Part shown: positions 35,590 to 46,500 of the stretch, piece by piece
How positions within the stretch are numbered: the first letter of the stretch is position 1
How the letters are laid out: each line of letters opens with the position of its first letter
Assembly: GCA_035048485.1 (NCBI GenBank)
Contig: CM068586.1
Span: 55,233,667 to 55,297,666, forward strand
DNA from: Pteria penguin
Taxonomy: Eukaryota; Mollusca; Bivalvia; Pterioida; Pteriidae
Direction: 5' to 3'
Length of the DNA stretch: 64,000 bases
The notes under the pieces: model-generated
Seen by the model: only the letters and a program-made list of their open reading frames with translations
Told to the model about the DNA's origin: nothing
Databases searched by the model: none
Made by a program: the position numbers and the translations under genes

Positions 35590-35743
35590 GGTTTGGTGTG
35601 GTGATTGTCCTTTGTTGGGAATAGGTATATCTAGTGACTCTGTTGTAAAAGCTTTTTCAAATTGTCTGTTTAGAATGTTAGCTTTCTCATGTGTGTTGTT
35701 TGAGAGGACGCCATTTTCTCTGAGTGGTGGTATACCTGAGTGG

Positions 35744-36156
35744 TCATTTTTTTGTGCCTTTAATATATGTGAATAATTTTTTAGGTGTTTTGTTGAAAGT
35801 AGTATTTTCGGGTTCGTTGACAGGTAAGTCGAAAATCATGTTCTCAATGTACTCCCAATATGCTTTCCTTAGGTTTTCCTGAAGTGTGCTTTTATTCTGT
35901 CTATATTGTTCTAATAGGGAGTTGTCTGTCTTGCATTTTCTATGTAATTTTTTATTATGGTCCATTTGTTTTTAAGTTTGTAGGTTATCCATGGTTGCTT
36001 CATTTTGTATGATATTGTTTTTGTTGGAATGTTTTTATCCATAGATGCGGAGAGAGAATCTTTAAATATACTCCATAGGTGGTCAATACTCTTAGTGTGT
36101 TTGTTTTCCTCCATGATTTTTGTGAAGGATTTATGTCTTGTTTGATGTTTTCCCAA
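35744..36156 (-). pseudogene. LINE linker region in shifted frames
   Basis: Two overlapping minus-strand frames (36156-35911 and 35965-35744) continue the protein between endonuclease and RT, with KPWITYKLKNK-like and KTPKKLFTYIKGT blocks typical of this linker. They differ in frame from each other and from the upstream part, so at least two single-base changes occurred. Confidence 0.7.
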
Positions 36157-37508
36157 TTTGCTTGTTTATATTTAAATATTGTTCTTTTTGGTGTTTTGTT
36201 TCTTTTAAGAGTGATGTCACATTCAGTAAATACAATGTCATGGTCAGATTTACCAATTGGTGGTAAGGTCTTAACTTCATTGAATTTGGATGGTGCATTT
36301 GTCAAAATCAAGTCTAGGATGTTAGCTCCACGTGTGGGTTTATCTACAATTTGTTCTAGCGAGAAGTCATTTAGGATGTTCAATAGAGTAGAGTGTTGTT
36401 CGTAATTTGATTTTCCTGGGGTTATGGATGGAATTGACCAGTCAAAGTGACCTAGATTAAAGTCACCACCTACTAATATGGTTGATTTATTGTTTTGATT
36501 TATGCGACTGAGTGACTCTTGGAGGCAGTTTAGGGCATCGCCGTTATCTGATGGTGGTCTGTAGATGCATCCTACAATTAATTTACGGGCATTTGCAAGA
36601 TTGATTTCAGCCCAAATATTTTCACAATTTGTTTGTAATTCAAATATCTCATGTGATAAAATACTTTTTGATATTGCAATCAATACACCCCCATGGCTCT
36701 GATTTTTGTCATTTTGGGGTCTGTCTCTTCTGTATACCATGTATTCTGATGTTTGAATATATTCATTAGATGACATTTCACTTGAAAGCCAGGTTTCTAT
36801 TCCTAGAATGATATCTGGTTTAACAGATGTTATGATATGATCTAATTCTGGTTTTTTATTCTTGATGGATTGGAAATTTATGTTTATGATTCTTAGGGGC
36901 GTACTTTTGATCTGTTTACTTTTCTTGAATGTATTTTTATTATTGTGATTATTTGCTTTTGGTGAAGATGTGGCTGATGGTTCGCCAATGTTACTTGCAT
37001 CAAATTCTGAGTCACTGGTGGAGTTCAGGGATAAGAATCTATTTGATGTTATAATTGTATGGTCAAATACGCATGTTGAGAAGTTAGGTAAGCCACATTG
37101 AAGGCAATGCCATGACAGGTTTGAATTGTCCATGATGTTATACATGTGAGATGCCATACCTTGACAGTCAATGTGATACCAGGTTTCACAAGTATCGCAG
37201 CATATAGCTTTTTGTTCCCATGTTACTGTGTTTTCACAAGTGCCACAAGGCCATTTTGTTGTTTCATTTGGACCAGAATTGGTCTTGGTGTCATGGGATA
37301 ATACAAGCAGGTGTGCGAATAAATAAGTGTTGCTTTTGTTTGAGCTTTTGTGCAACACTTTTGGTCTGTAGATGATTGACAAATTAGAGGCTGTTATGAT
37401 CCTTTCTAAGTTGATTTCATACTCAGTGATGATTGAGTCAGGAGTTAGCTTTACTGCGAACACTCCAAGGCTTATTACAAGTAGCGTAATCTTAAATTCT
37501 AGAACCAT
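36000..37508 (-). pseudogene. LINE N-terminal PHD finger and AP endonuclease
   Basis: It starts at the ATG at 37508. An N-terminal hydrophobic stretch is followed by a PHD-type finger (CGTCENTVTWEQKAICCDTC, WYHIDC, WHCLQCG). The endonuclease part shows NINFQSIKNKKPELD, ILGIETWLS, a GGVLIAISKSI strand, VGCIYRPPS, VGGDFNLGHFDW and a late GKSDHDIVF, the expected order of AP-like nuclease motifs. After about residue 450 the frame is lost. The first five residues upstream of this ATG are also open, so the true start is uncertain. Confidence 0.85.
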
Positions 37509-38432
37509 GATTTTTCTCACCTGTGTCGAAAAGTGCTTACCTTGATAGTAATAGTGTACAATATTTTATAAAGACATGTTAGATCTTCGTCCCTTGGGCT
37601 CCTCAAGGGTGCAGGTTGGGTTCTTATCAAAGGTAGCCTATTAGTATTGTTAGACGAAGTAGAAAAGTGCGATGGATTGAGAGTAAATTGAAACCGGAAG
37701 TGACCGGAAGTATACAAAAATTTGTTCACAAAAATATTCAGTGGTGAGAAAATCGTAAATACCGCATATTTGCATGGGTGACGTACTTAAAGTGTCATAA
37801 CTGACCTAGGTATTCTGGAAAGGGTTGCACACATATGTTACGTAAAGTGTTGTGAAATGCATTTGGTGGAATTGGAGAAAAGGCGTCACTTACATTTTAG
37901 AACATCATGGGAACCTTCAAATTCGGAAAAATATCCAAATGTACAGAAGAATATTGTTTTCATTAATCTGAGGATGCTAGCAGTATGCCTGGAAATGTGA
38001 AGGTCATATTAGAAAAAGGTAAACAAGGCTCCTAAAGTTGCCAAAATCGCTGTTTTCGGCCATTTTTTATTGATTTTGTATGGAAGTATATGCAATTTTC
38101 GACTCGTATTTTAAAACTGCTTGGGAACCGTGAATATTTCATGAAAAATATTACCGCATAGTGTATTCATATCGGACAATATTCAAAAACGAGATCAAAT
38201 GCCCGGAAGGTAGAAATGTCTTGGAATAGTCGCTGTATAAGACGATTATTTTTTATTTTGTATGAAAGTCTATAGTACTGACAAACGGATCGGTGATAGA
38301 CTGTGACGTCATTTATGCAAAAGAGAGTGGCAAGATTTCTCCGTATGTGTGGCGAAAAGGTGGGGCTGGAGCCTCTGTTACCCTACCCTCTAAATCTGCT
38401 ATTGCAAAACGCCAATACCCAGCTAAATACGA

Positions 38433-39515
38433 CATACGGAGAAATCTTGCCGCTCTCTTTTGCATAAATGACGTCACAGTCTATCACCGAACCGTTTGTC
38501 AGTACTATAGACTTTCATACAAAATAAAAAATAATCGTCTTATACAGCGACTATTCCAAGACATTTCTACCTTCCGGGCATCGGATCTCGATTTTGAATG
38601 TTGTCCGATATGAATACACTATGCGGTAATATTTTTCATGAAATATTCACGGTTCCCAAGCAGCTTTAAAATACGAGTCGAAAATTGCATATACTTCCAT
38701 ACAGAATCAAGAAAATTGGCCGAAAACAGCGATTTTGGCAAATTCAGGAGCCTTGTTTACCTTTTTCTAATTTGACCTTCACATTTCCGGGCATACTGCT
38801 AGCATCCTCAGATTAATGAAAACAATATTCTACTATGCATTTGGATATTTTTCCGAATTTGAAGGTTCCCATGATGTTCTAAAATGTAAGTGACACCTTT
38901 TCTCCAATCCCACCAAATGCATTTCACAACACATTACGTAACATATGTGTGCAATAAGCGCCATGTTTACAATCCTTTCCAGAATATATAGGTCAGTTAT
39001 GACACATTTTAAAGTACGTCACCCATGCAAATATGGGGTATGTGCATGACTTTTTCTTTTTGTATAACGCTTCATATAACCCCATAGGTGCCTCACTTGC
39101 TTCGCCGTACAGAAAGATCCTTCACTCTTTATTTCTGAAGTTGCTTTGCGGCATAATTTGAAAACGTGTATATAAAACATAGCTTTAGTCTATCTCTTTA
39201 TGATATAATGTCAATAGCTTTGAATGATGTACACAAACAGGAATTTGTATCGTAAGTGGCAGCTGCAGGCAACAGGAGTTTGACGGGTAGCCGGGTAGCT
39301 AAGATAAGTCAGCGTTTTGTGATCTCTATTTTACACCATTTATAAATTGACAAGATTAACGTTATAATGTACTTTCTACGTAATAATTCTTCTCACTACA
39401 TATATTTTTTTACAATCCACACGCTAATGTCTTGTAAGTTGTATACATGGTGACGTATTTATGCAAATTAGGTCACGTGACCGACACATCATGAGTGGCA
39501 AGATTTCTCCACATG
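38433..39515. mobile_element. 1.08-kb inverted-repeat element, right copy
   Basis: It runs from catacggagaaatcttgcc to ggcaagatttctccacatg and is the reverse complement of the left copy, without the LINE. The two copies are 85 bp apart, so they form a very large palindrome. Neither has a coding frame, so they were moved by another element's enzyme if they are transposons. Confidence 0.85.
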
Positions 39516-39552
39516 GAATCGGTCTATTGACACGAAAATCGCAGATTAAGAC

Positions 39553-39625
39553 CTGGGGCGCGTTTCACAAAACCGTCGTAAGTTTACGACACAACTACAA
39601 CGTACTTTTGTGAAACGCGCCCCTG
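39553..39625. mobile_element. 73-bp GC-rich hairpin
   Basis: Arms 'ggggcgcgtttcacaaaa' and 'ttttgtgaaacgcgcccc' are perfect complements, with a 30-bp loop that itself contains 'gtcgtaagtttacgac'. It stands out in an AT-rich background. It is probably a tiny foldback element. Confidence 0.75.
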
Positions 39626-39796
39626 GTCACCAACTTCACGTTGAAAATAAACTACTGTCGTCGCCATCAGTTCCGTGCGCCGGGAAAAAATGCGTTTATC
39701 TCGTCAAGACGAATACACAGATCACGTAAAATCTTCCACATGAAAGTCGTGGTATGATAAATGAAAGAAATTGACCCCGTTCACAAATATTTGTCC

Positions 39797-40037
39797 ACCT
39801 GGGGCCGGTTGTTCGAAACTTTAACCACTGGTTGATCTAACCAATGGTTAAAGTTTGATAGACTTTTATTTGATTCAAAAGATTTTTGTTTCAATTTCTA
39901 AATTATATTAATATGTTCAGTGCTGGTTTCAGTACACAGACAATGACATTAAGTCTTCGTAATTCAAGATATAGTAATAGTCAGATGAAATTTAACCACT
40001 GGTTAGTTTATCCAACAGTTAAAGTTTCGAACAAAAA
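39797..40037. mobile_element. MITE-like repeat with ttcgaaactttaaccactgg
   Basis: The left part 'ggccggttgttcgaaacttt' and the right part 'agttaaagtttcgaac' are inverted relatives, with several 'aaccactggtta' pieces between them. A related fragment lies at about 51,880-51,935. Confidence 0.55.
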
Positions 40038-40550
40038 TAATAATAAGTTAATGATTATTGACATCGGTTCACTATATGGTGGTCTTTATCTAGTCTTCTT
40101 CTTCTTCTTCCAATACGAAGTGTACTCAAAAGTTGAGCGTTACACTTCATGGTCAGTGAAACTAACAATGTTAAATTCTAAGCTTTGTAAAATTTATTCT
40201 AAATTATTAGAGTAAATTCACTGTATTCTGCCCGAATTTACTCTAACGATTTGAAACGTTAGCATCGTTTTTTTTTTCACTTTACAAAGGTCAGGTGTCC
40301 GAGATTTTGTGCAGTGTCTTTTCTTTTTTTTTTTAAAGTCGGTTACAAGTCTTTGATATAAGGGACCTTACTGGTCTATGTATGAAGTTTATAAGATAAA
40401 TAATAAAATTACGATAAATATAAAGATGCGTGGATCAAAACACACTTTAAATCAATTTTTAACAATTCAATACATCTTATTACTTGGCTATGACACATTT
40501 CCAAAAACTTAGACTAAATTTGATAGTGAAAGTAGAATTTTGTTGTTGCT

Positions 40551-40577
40551 GTAAGCGGCCTTTTCCAATTGGCCATC
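40551..40577 (+). promoter_or_regulatory. RPL7: RPL7 5' leader with pyrimidine tract
   Basis: 'ggccttttccaattggccatc' stands directly before the ATG. A C followed by pyrimidines (cctttTcc) fits the 5' terminal oligopyrimidine start used by ribosomal-protein genes, with the leader only about 18 nt long. Start position is inferred, not measured. Confidence 0.55.
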
Positions 40578-40588
40578 ATGGCGGAAAC
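40578..40588 (+). CDS. RPL7: RPL7 exon 1 (start codon)
   Basis: ATGGCGGAAAC followed by the donor gtatgt. It provides Met-Ala-Glu and two bases of Thr completed by exon 2. The context ccatcATGG is favourable for initiation. Confidence 0.8.
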
Positions 40589-43500
40589 GTATGTAATCTA
40601 AACATATGAGTGACAATCCATACACATCGACGTTATCATTTCCTAAAACATAACAAATGAGATAAAAATCAAATAATAATATCTTCTTCAATTGGAAAAT
40701 ACCAAATAATCGGCATTGTATCATTCAGTGATAAATTAATACCGATACAATTTCTTGTTTAGTGTGATCCTTATTCATAAAACTGACGATTTCTAATGTA
40801 ATTTACATCAAGTGTTACTATTCATTGGTTTTCTTTGTAAGACTTACATAGAAACTTACCTGTTTAAAAGGTTGCTGGATTTATTCCCAGTGATTGGTTA
40901 ATGTGCTCTTTAATTCAACATTAAATGAAAATTATACCGGTCTGCCTTTTTCTTTTGGCTTATTGCAGTCTTAAGTAGGCACCTACGAAAGTTTCATTTA
41001 ACATAATATATTTGACAGTATGTCAGATGCAGATAGAATGAACCTAAAGGTAGAGTATTGTTGAAAGATTATGCACATACATAATCCAAGCTACTCTTAA
41101 AAAAGAATGTTTACATGCAAGATAATTGTTCAATACTAGTGACAGTATACAATTCTGGTGTTACTTGTGAGGGATATTTTAAGATTAATTTTCATATTAA
41201 CAGTTTATCACCTTTCAGGGATTTCAATAAGAACCTGCTCCTGGCAAAATTCCACTGGTTCTAATGCCGGAAATGCCAGCTCAAATTTCTGATCTCAAAT
41301 CTTCTGATCTTGAATTTATGACTCCCATATGTGCTAGGGCCACAGGGTTCAGGTATAGAGGTTTGCTGACGTGCATCATACTACCTCATAATAAAAACTG
41401 GAAGGGAGGACATTTTATTTCAAATTACCTACATTACAAAGGGAAAATCGGCACATAGCGCACAATTCCATTCGACATCAAAGTACATCTCGCCATCATT
41501 GATATCATACTTTCGTTCCTATATAGCCTAATTCACGTTAACTCACCATAAGTGTCTGTAAAAACAACTTTTGAGACGATTCCTTACTTGTGTACACTAT
41601 TGTGTTCTGTGCACTATTTTTTAATGAGTAACAAGTGCTCTGATTGGTCAATATTTTAATCGATGAAGTTCATTAAAATATCAATCAATCACAGCACTTG
41701 TTACTCATTACACAATGGCAAACTGGACAGGATAGTGCACACAAGAAGTTAGGAATTGTCTCAAAAGTCGTTTTTACAGACAGTTATGGTGAGTTGACGT
41801 GAATGAGACTATATAGGAGCGAAAGTACGATATCAATGAAGACGAGATGTACTTTGATGTTAAAGGGAAATGGGCTCTATGTGACGATTTTCCCTGCGTA
41901 CTGTAGGTGACTTGAAATAAAGTGTCCTCCCTTGGGGTTTTATTATGAGGTAGCACAATGCATGTCAACAAACATCGATACCTGAACCCTGTGGCTAAGG
42001 TACTCAAAGTGATACACCTCAAATTTTTAGATCACTTCTGAAAATAATTAATTGAAAACCCTGCATCTTTATTTTGTCTACATGTATTCAAAAGGGGAAC
42101 ATGTTCAGCAGAGAGTTGGGGCACACCCTCTTGTTTGACTGAGGGTGTTTATTCTCGTTTCCGTACATGATACTGTCATTTAGAAATGCAGTATACTAGA
42201 TTTTCTACTAAAGTATTTAAAAATTGAAGTTTAGATATCTCTTTTAAATCGAAAGCACACATCTTTATAACATACTGCAGAGTTTAACAAAAATCAGTGA
42301 TCTGGTATTCACTCGGATAGCAATTTCTGCTGGTCTCTTTCCTTTCACATCCTCCTATATACCTCTGAATTTTCCCTTTTCCTTCCAAGGGACAACATTT
42401 GATAAAAACTTAAACAAGGCCACTGAAATTTGTTACTCAATGTAGTACCAAGATAAAGTGGCTTCAGAGAAACTGATAAGTTGACAAAAATACCTTAACC
42501 CATCAGCATTCTCAACTCCTATTTCTGACACAGGTAGCATGAGACTTGGACTTTACAATGGAGAAAATTGGTGTTGGCCATTGACCTGGCAAAATTAAGA
42601 TTTTTGTTGGTCCTCGTAAAATCCTGACCTAAGGACTGACTGGACTGAAACTTTTGTTTAACTCTGAGTTGCAGACCAATATTTCAAGGATAACATTTTC
42701 AATATTTGGGGGAAAAATATCTTGAAAATTGTCTTTCTAAGTCTTACAATTAAGGGAATGTCTCTTTTACAAAGATGGAGAAGCTGTGCTTCACATGTTG
42801 ATCTTCATGGAGTTGGAAGAGATCCAGTTAAATTGTATAGACAAAGATAGGGTCGTAATACAATTCATGATGGTCGAATTTGATGCATTTATAGTTGTTA
42901 TGGTGTAATTCAGTAAAATTGTTTGTGTTTTCAGCAAAAAAGTTCCGCGAGTGCCGGAGACCCTCTTAAAAAGAAGGAAGAAGAATGAAGAACTGAGGGC
43001 AAAACGTGCCAAAGCTACCGTTCTTGCTAAAAAGGTTGGTTTTTGTATAGTTCTGTGCTAAAGAATTTAATGGAAAGATTAACAGGTTTTAAAGCACTTG
43101 ATCTTTAGAAACATTCTCTTGTATAAACTTTGACATCATACATATATAGTTTCTAAAATTTGTCTTCACAAAAGTAAAACAGTAAAATTATTTTTGTACT
43201 TTAAAACTGTTATCTTGCAGGACTTCTCTTTGCAGTTTTATAACTTGGATTTTACTGAATTAACTTGGCTGCCATAGTACAATTGAATATCCTTGATATT
43301 TGAACTGAAATTAGAGGTCTAGTGGTTGAGCCCAATGGGCAACATGTCAGTGTCAGGTCGTTTGGATGAGACAGTAAAAGCTAAGGTCCCATGTCGGGCA
43401 TTAGTGAGGCAGTTCAATTGATGGAGTGTTTGACTTGTAACCTAGCAGTCCTGGTTCAAGTCCCACCAATGGCTTGTCAGTGTTTTGTTTTACAGATGAT

Positions 43501-46500
43501 ACTGTAAAAACCAAGGTTCTGTGTTAAGGCAGGCGTTTGTCGCAAATGGTGGTCCCATTTTGACATTAGGACCACAATTCCTTGTGTTGTTTAAACTTGA
43601 ATTCTTTGGCAAGATTCTGTGCATTCCAGCATCAAATGGAACAAATATACATGTACCCGGTAAATAGTAAGCAATATTACATTGTCTCCAATCTAACACT
43701 AGAAGGCAAGACACGGTCTTTTTATAGCTTGTGACAAATTTTTCTTGTTACTTTATTCGAATCTGAATCATCCATACATTCGGTTTCGTCCATGAAATGC
43801 AGTTTCATCATCGGGCAAAGTAAACATAACATTTTTCAGATTCAGGTGTCGAAATTAACTATATTTGGCCAGTGGGAAATTTTTCTAGCCCAATAAGACT
43901 TTCGCTGGCCTGCATATCAAATGTATGCTGAAAATATGAAATTTCATTTTGTTTTGATTTGAATTTAATGCTGTAACAGTAACATCAGATGTAGTTAGCA
44001 TACAGATTGCCATACATTCAATGTACTTTTTACAAAAATGCCATGGCATCCTTGACGTGTACATGTATTGTAGGGGATACAGCATTTGCTTTATAAATGA
44101 GATGCCATCGTTGTGTCTAAAGCCAGAAGGTATCCAGAGAATTTGTATTGTAAATTTAGGGATATTCAGGGAATATTTGTACTTAAATTTAGTATGGGGA
44201 TTCTAAATTTTACAAGCCCAACTGACCACTGCCAAATTGATTTCACTGGCTCCATGGAAAAACTACCGTCTTCGGCCACCTGACCACCACTAATTTCCAC
44301 CCTAAAGATTACTCACTGCTTTAAGAAGGTCTTCAGATTAGTTCAAATTTCAGGTCAATGCATCAGGTTGATATTGTCACTATTGAAGTGCAATAATTGG
44401 GGTTTAACGTTACACAAAACTCAAACAAACAAATCGGGCATTGGTACATGAAAAGAAATGTCCCTGCTGTGAATGGTCATGTTGCATGAGTCAGACTTGT
44501 ACCCTATGTAAGATACCATCAAAATGTCATTTAGATAATCATCTAGTAAAATAACTAAGTGTGCATTGCTATTTGTAGAGAGCACAAGATAAGAAAAAGG
44601 TCATCTTCCGACGAGCTGAAAAATATGTCAAGGAATACAGAGCAAAGGAGAGAGACAATATCCGAATGTTACGACAGGCAAGAAAGACTGGCAACTTCTT
44701 TGTACCAGAAGAACCTAAACTAGCATTCGTCCTTAGAATAAGAGGGTAAGTGTTGTAAGATTTATAACATGAGTTCTAGCCATAGGACTTCTCTTCAATT
44801 TCAAATGAAAAATTGCTATATATATTTGAATATTTGTGTGCAACAATAAAAGACTGACTTGTGTTTTTATGATACTAAAACTGGTAATATGCACCTTGTC
44901 TTCTTTGACATAGGATTGTAGAAATCCCTGTTCTAATTGTTGAAACAGTTGTCGGTGTAATGAGCATGGGAGTATTAAGCCAAACTTTTATATGCACCGT
45001 TTAATGCACGATGAATAAAATATTTGGAAAAGGCCTAGCAATATGCTAGATCCATTTGCAAATGTATATTAATATGTTTGCAGTACATATATATGTATTT
45101 TAAAAATGTAAATTAATGAAGAAAAAAAATTTGATTTGCACCAAAAGTCAGGATTTTAGCAAATGAGATATATTAGTATTAAGACATGGATCAAATAGAG
45201 TATAGATTTACACAGTGCAGAGCCTGTAAAGATAAAGGTCTCTGCAGTCTGACTCTTTGTAATTTTAGTGTATTTAGGAATTTCAATAAGAGCTGGCACC
45301 TGGCAAAATACTACCACTTTAAATGAAGGAAATTGCCAGTTGGAATTTCCTCAGACCTCAAATTTACCACTCACACTCGCGCATTTGGCGCTCAAAATGA
45401 TACGCATCGAATTTCTAAATTACCTCAAATAATTATTATTGAGAACCCATAGTCTCCTTATTTAGAAGATCAGCTTGGCATGTTGATTTATATAATCAGC
45501 TATCAATCAGGAACATCTTCTGTAGTCAAACTTTGGACCTAAGGATATATAGCTTTAGTTTCTCTCCGGAAGATGATGTAGTGTTAACCAAGGTCACTGA
45601 ATATTGATTAGTGTAAGTCTGTCTGATATATATATATATATACAGTGAAACCTTGTTATCTCGAAGTCGGAGGGACCGTGGAAAATACTTCGAGATATCC
45701 GTAGTTCTAGTTATCCAAATTTCGAGTTTAGGATCACAAATCCTGCAGTTGTTAACCTACACTGTTTCATTTGACGTTTGTGATTATTATAGTAGATGTA
45801 TGCGATATAGATGTATTTATCAATAAATATGCATGAAGATGTGCATATTGTTCCTAAATAATTAATCTAAATCTCATCATACCTTTAATGTTTTATGAGT
45901 ATAGAAAGCGAATATACTCCAAAACTGAAAACTTCATGTTTTCTTTTCAGTAATATCATAATTTAAATTCAATGCTGGATATAACCGTTTTATACTATAC
46001 CTAAAACCGAGGACGGACTAAGACACATAAGACAAGATAAAGACACGCGTTATAATTTGATTTTACTACTATTAGCACAAAATACATAGATATACACATG
46101 GATTCGATGTAAAAATAAATCAATGAACAATGTAAAGAAATTTCTTTAAATAAATGCAGATATGAAAAAGCACTAAGTACAGTTAATGTTAATTATTTAA
46201 TTCTATGTCGAAGTTATTAAGCTTTCATGACTTACTAATATTTGGTATAAATAACATGGTACACACGGACGCAATCGATTATGTAATAACTGCGGCTTTG
46301 TACACCGACACGGTTAATTAATCACACCACACGAGCAACCTGTCATCTAGGGTAAATGCTGCGTGGGGATATTATAAATAAGAAGCCAACTTCGAGATAA
46401 ACCGGGTAAATAAGAACTTCGGGACTTGAAAATGTATTTGACATAAGCATGGTACTCGACATTTCAGTGTTCGAGACATCCGGGGTGAATTTAATCATTA

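Larger units (their letters stand above)
33948..37757 (-). mobile_element. near full-length LINE (PHD + endonuclease + RT), inactive
   Basis: A 3.8-kb minus-strand non-LTR retrotransposon inserted into the left inverted-repeat element. The target duplication is aataccg at 33941-33947 and 37758-37764. Reading order is a short leader, a PHD-type zinc finger, an AP-like endonuclease, a reverse transcriptase, and a short 3' UTR. Changes of frame around 36155, 35960 and 35750 break the coding region, so it cannot make one intact protein. Domain order and RT motifs fit the Jockey/CR1 group. Confidence 0.88.
33454..38347. mobile_element. 1.08-kb inverted-repeat element, left copy, split by a LINE
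   Basis: Parts 33454-33947 and 37758-38347 together give about 1.08 kb. The outer end begins catgtggagaaatcttgcc and the inner end is the complement-type 'ggcaagatttctccgtatg', so the element has its own inverted ends around GGAGAAATCTTGCC. It matches the right copy (38433-39515) in reverse complement along its length. No open frame was seen. A LINE interrupts it, bracketed by aataccg on both sides. Confidence 0.85.

Noticed and set aside
34475..36405. Plus-strand frames across the LINE
   Set aside because: They are shadows of the minus-strand endonuclease and reverse transcriptase.
38293..38613. 106-codon frame at the centre of the inverted pair
   Set aside because: It spans the junction of two reverse-complementary element ends and has no protein-like motif.
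41264..42022. Two similar frames ([13 protein letters not shown] and [13 protein letters not shown]) on opposite strands
   Set aside because: They are the two arms of the 848-bp foldback element in RPL7 intron 1, not genes.
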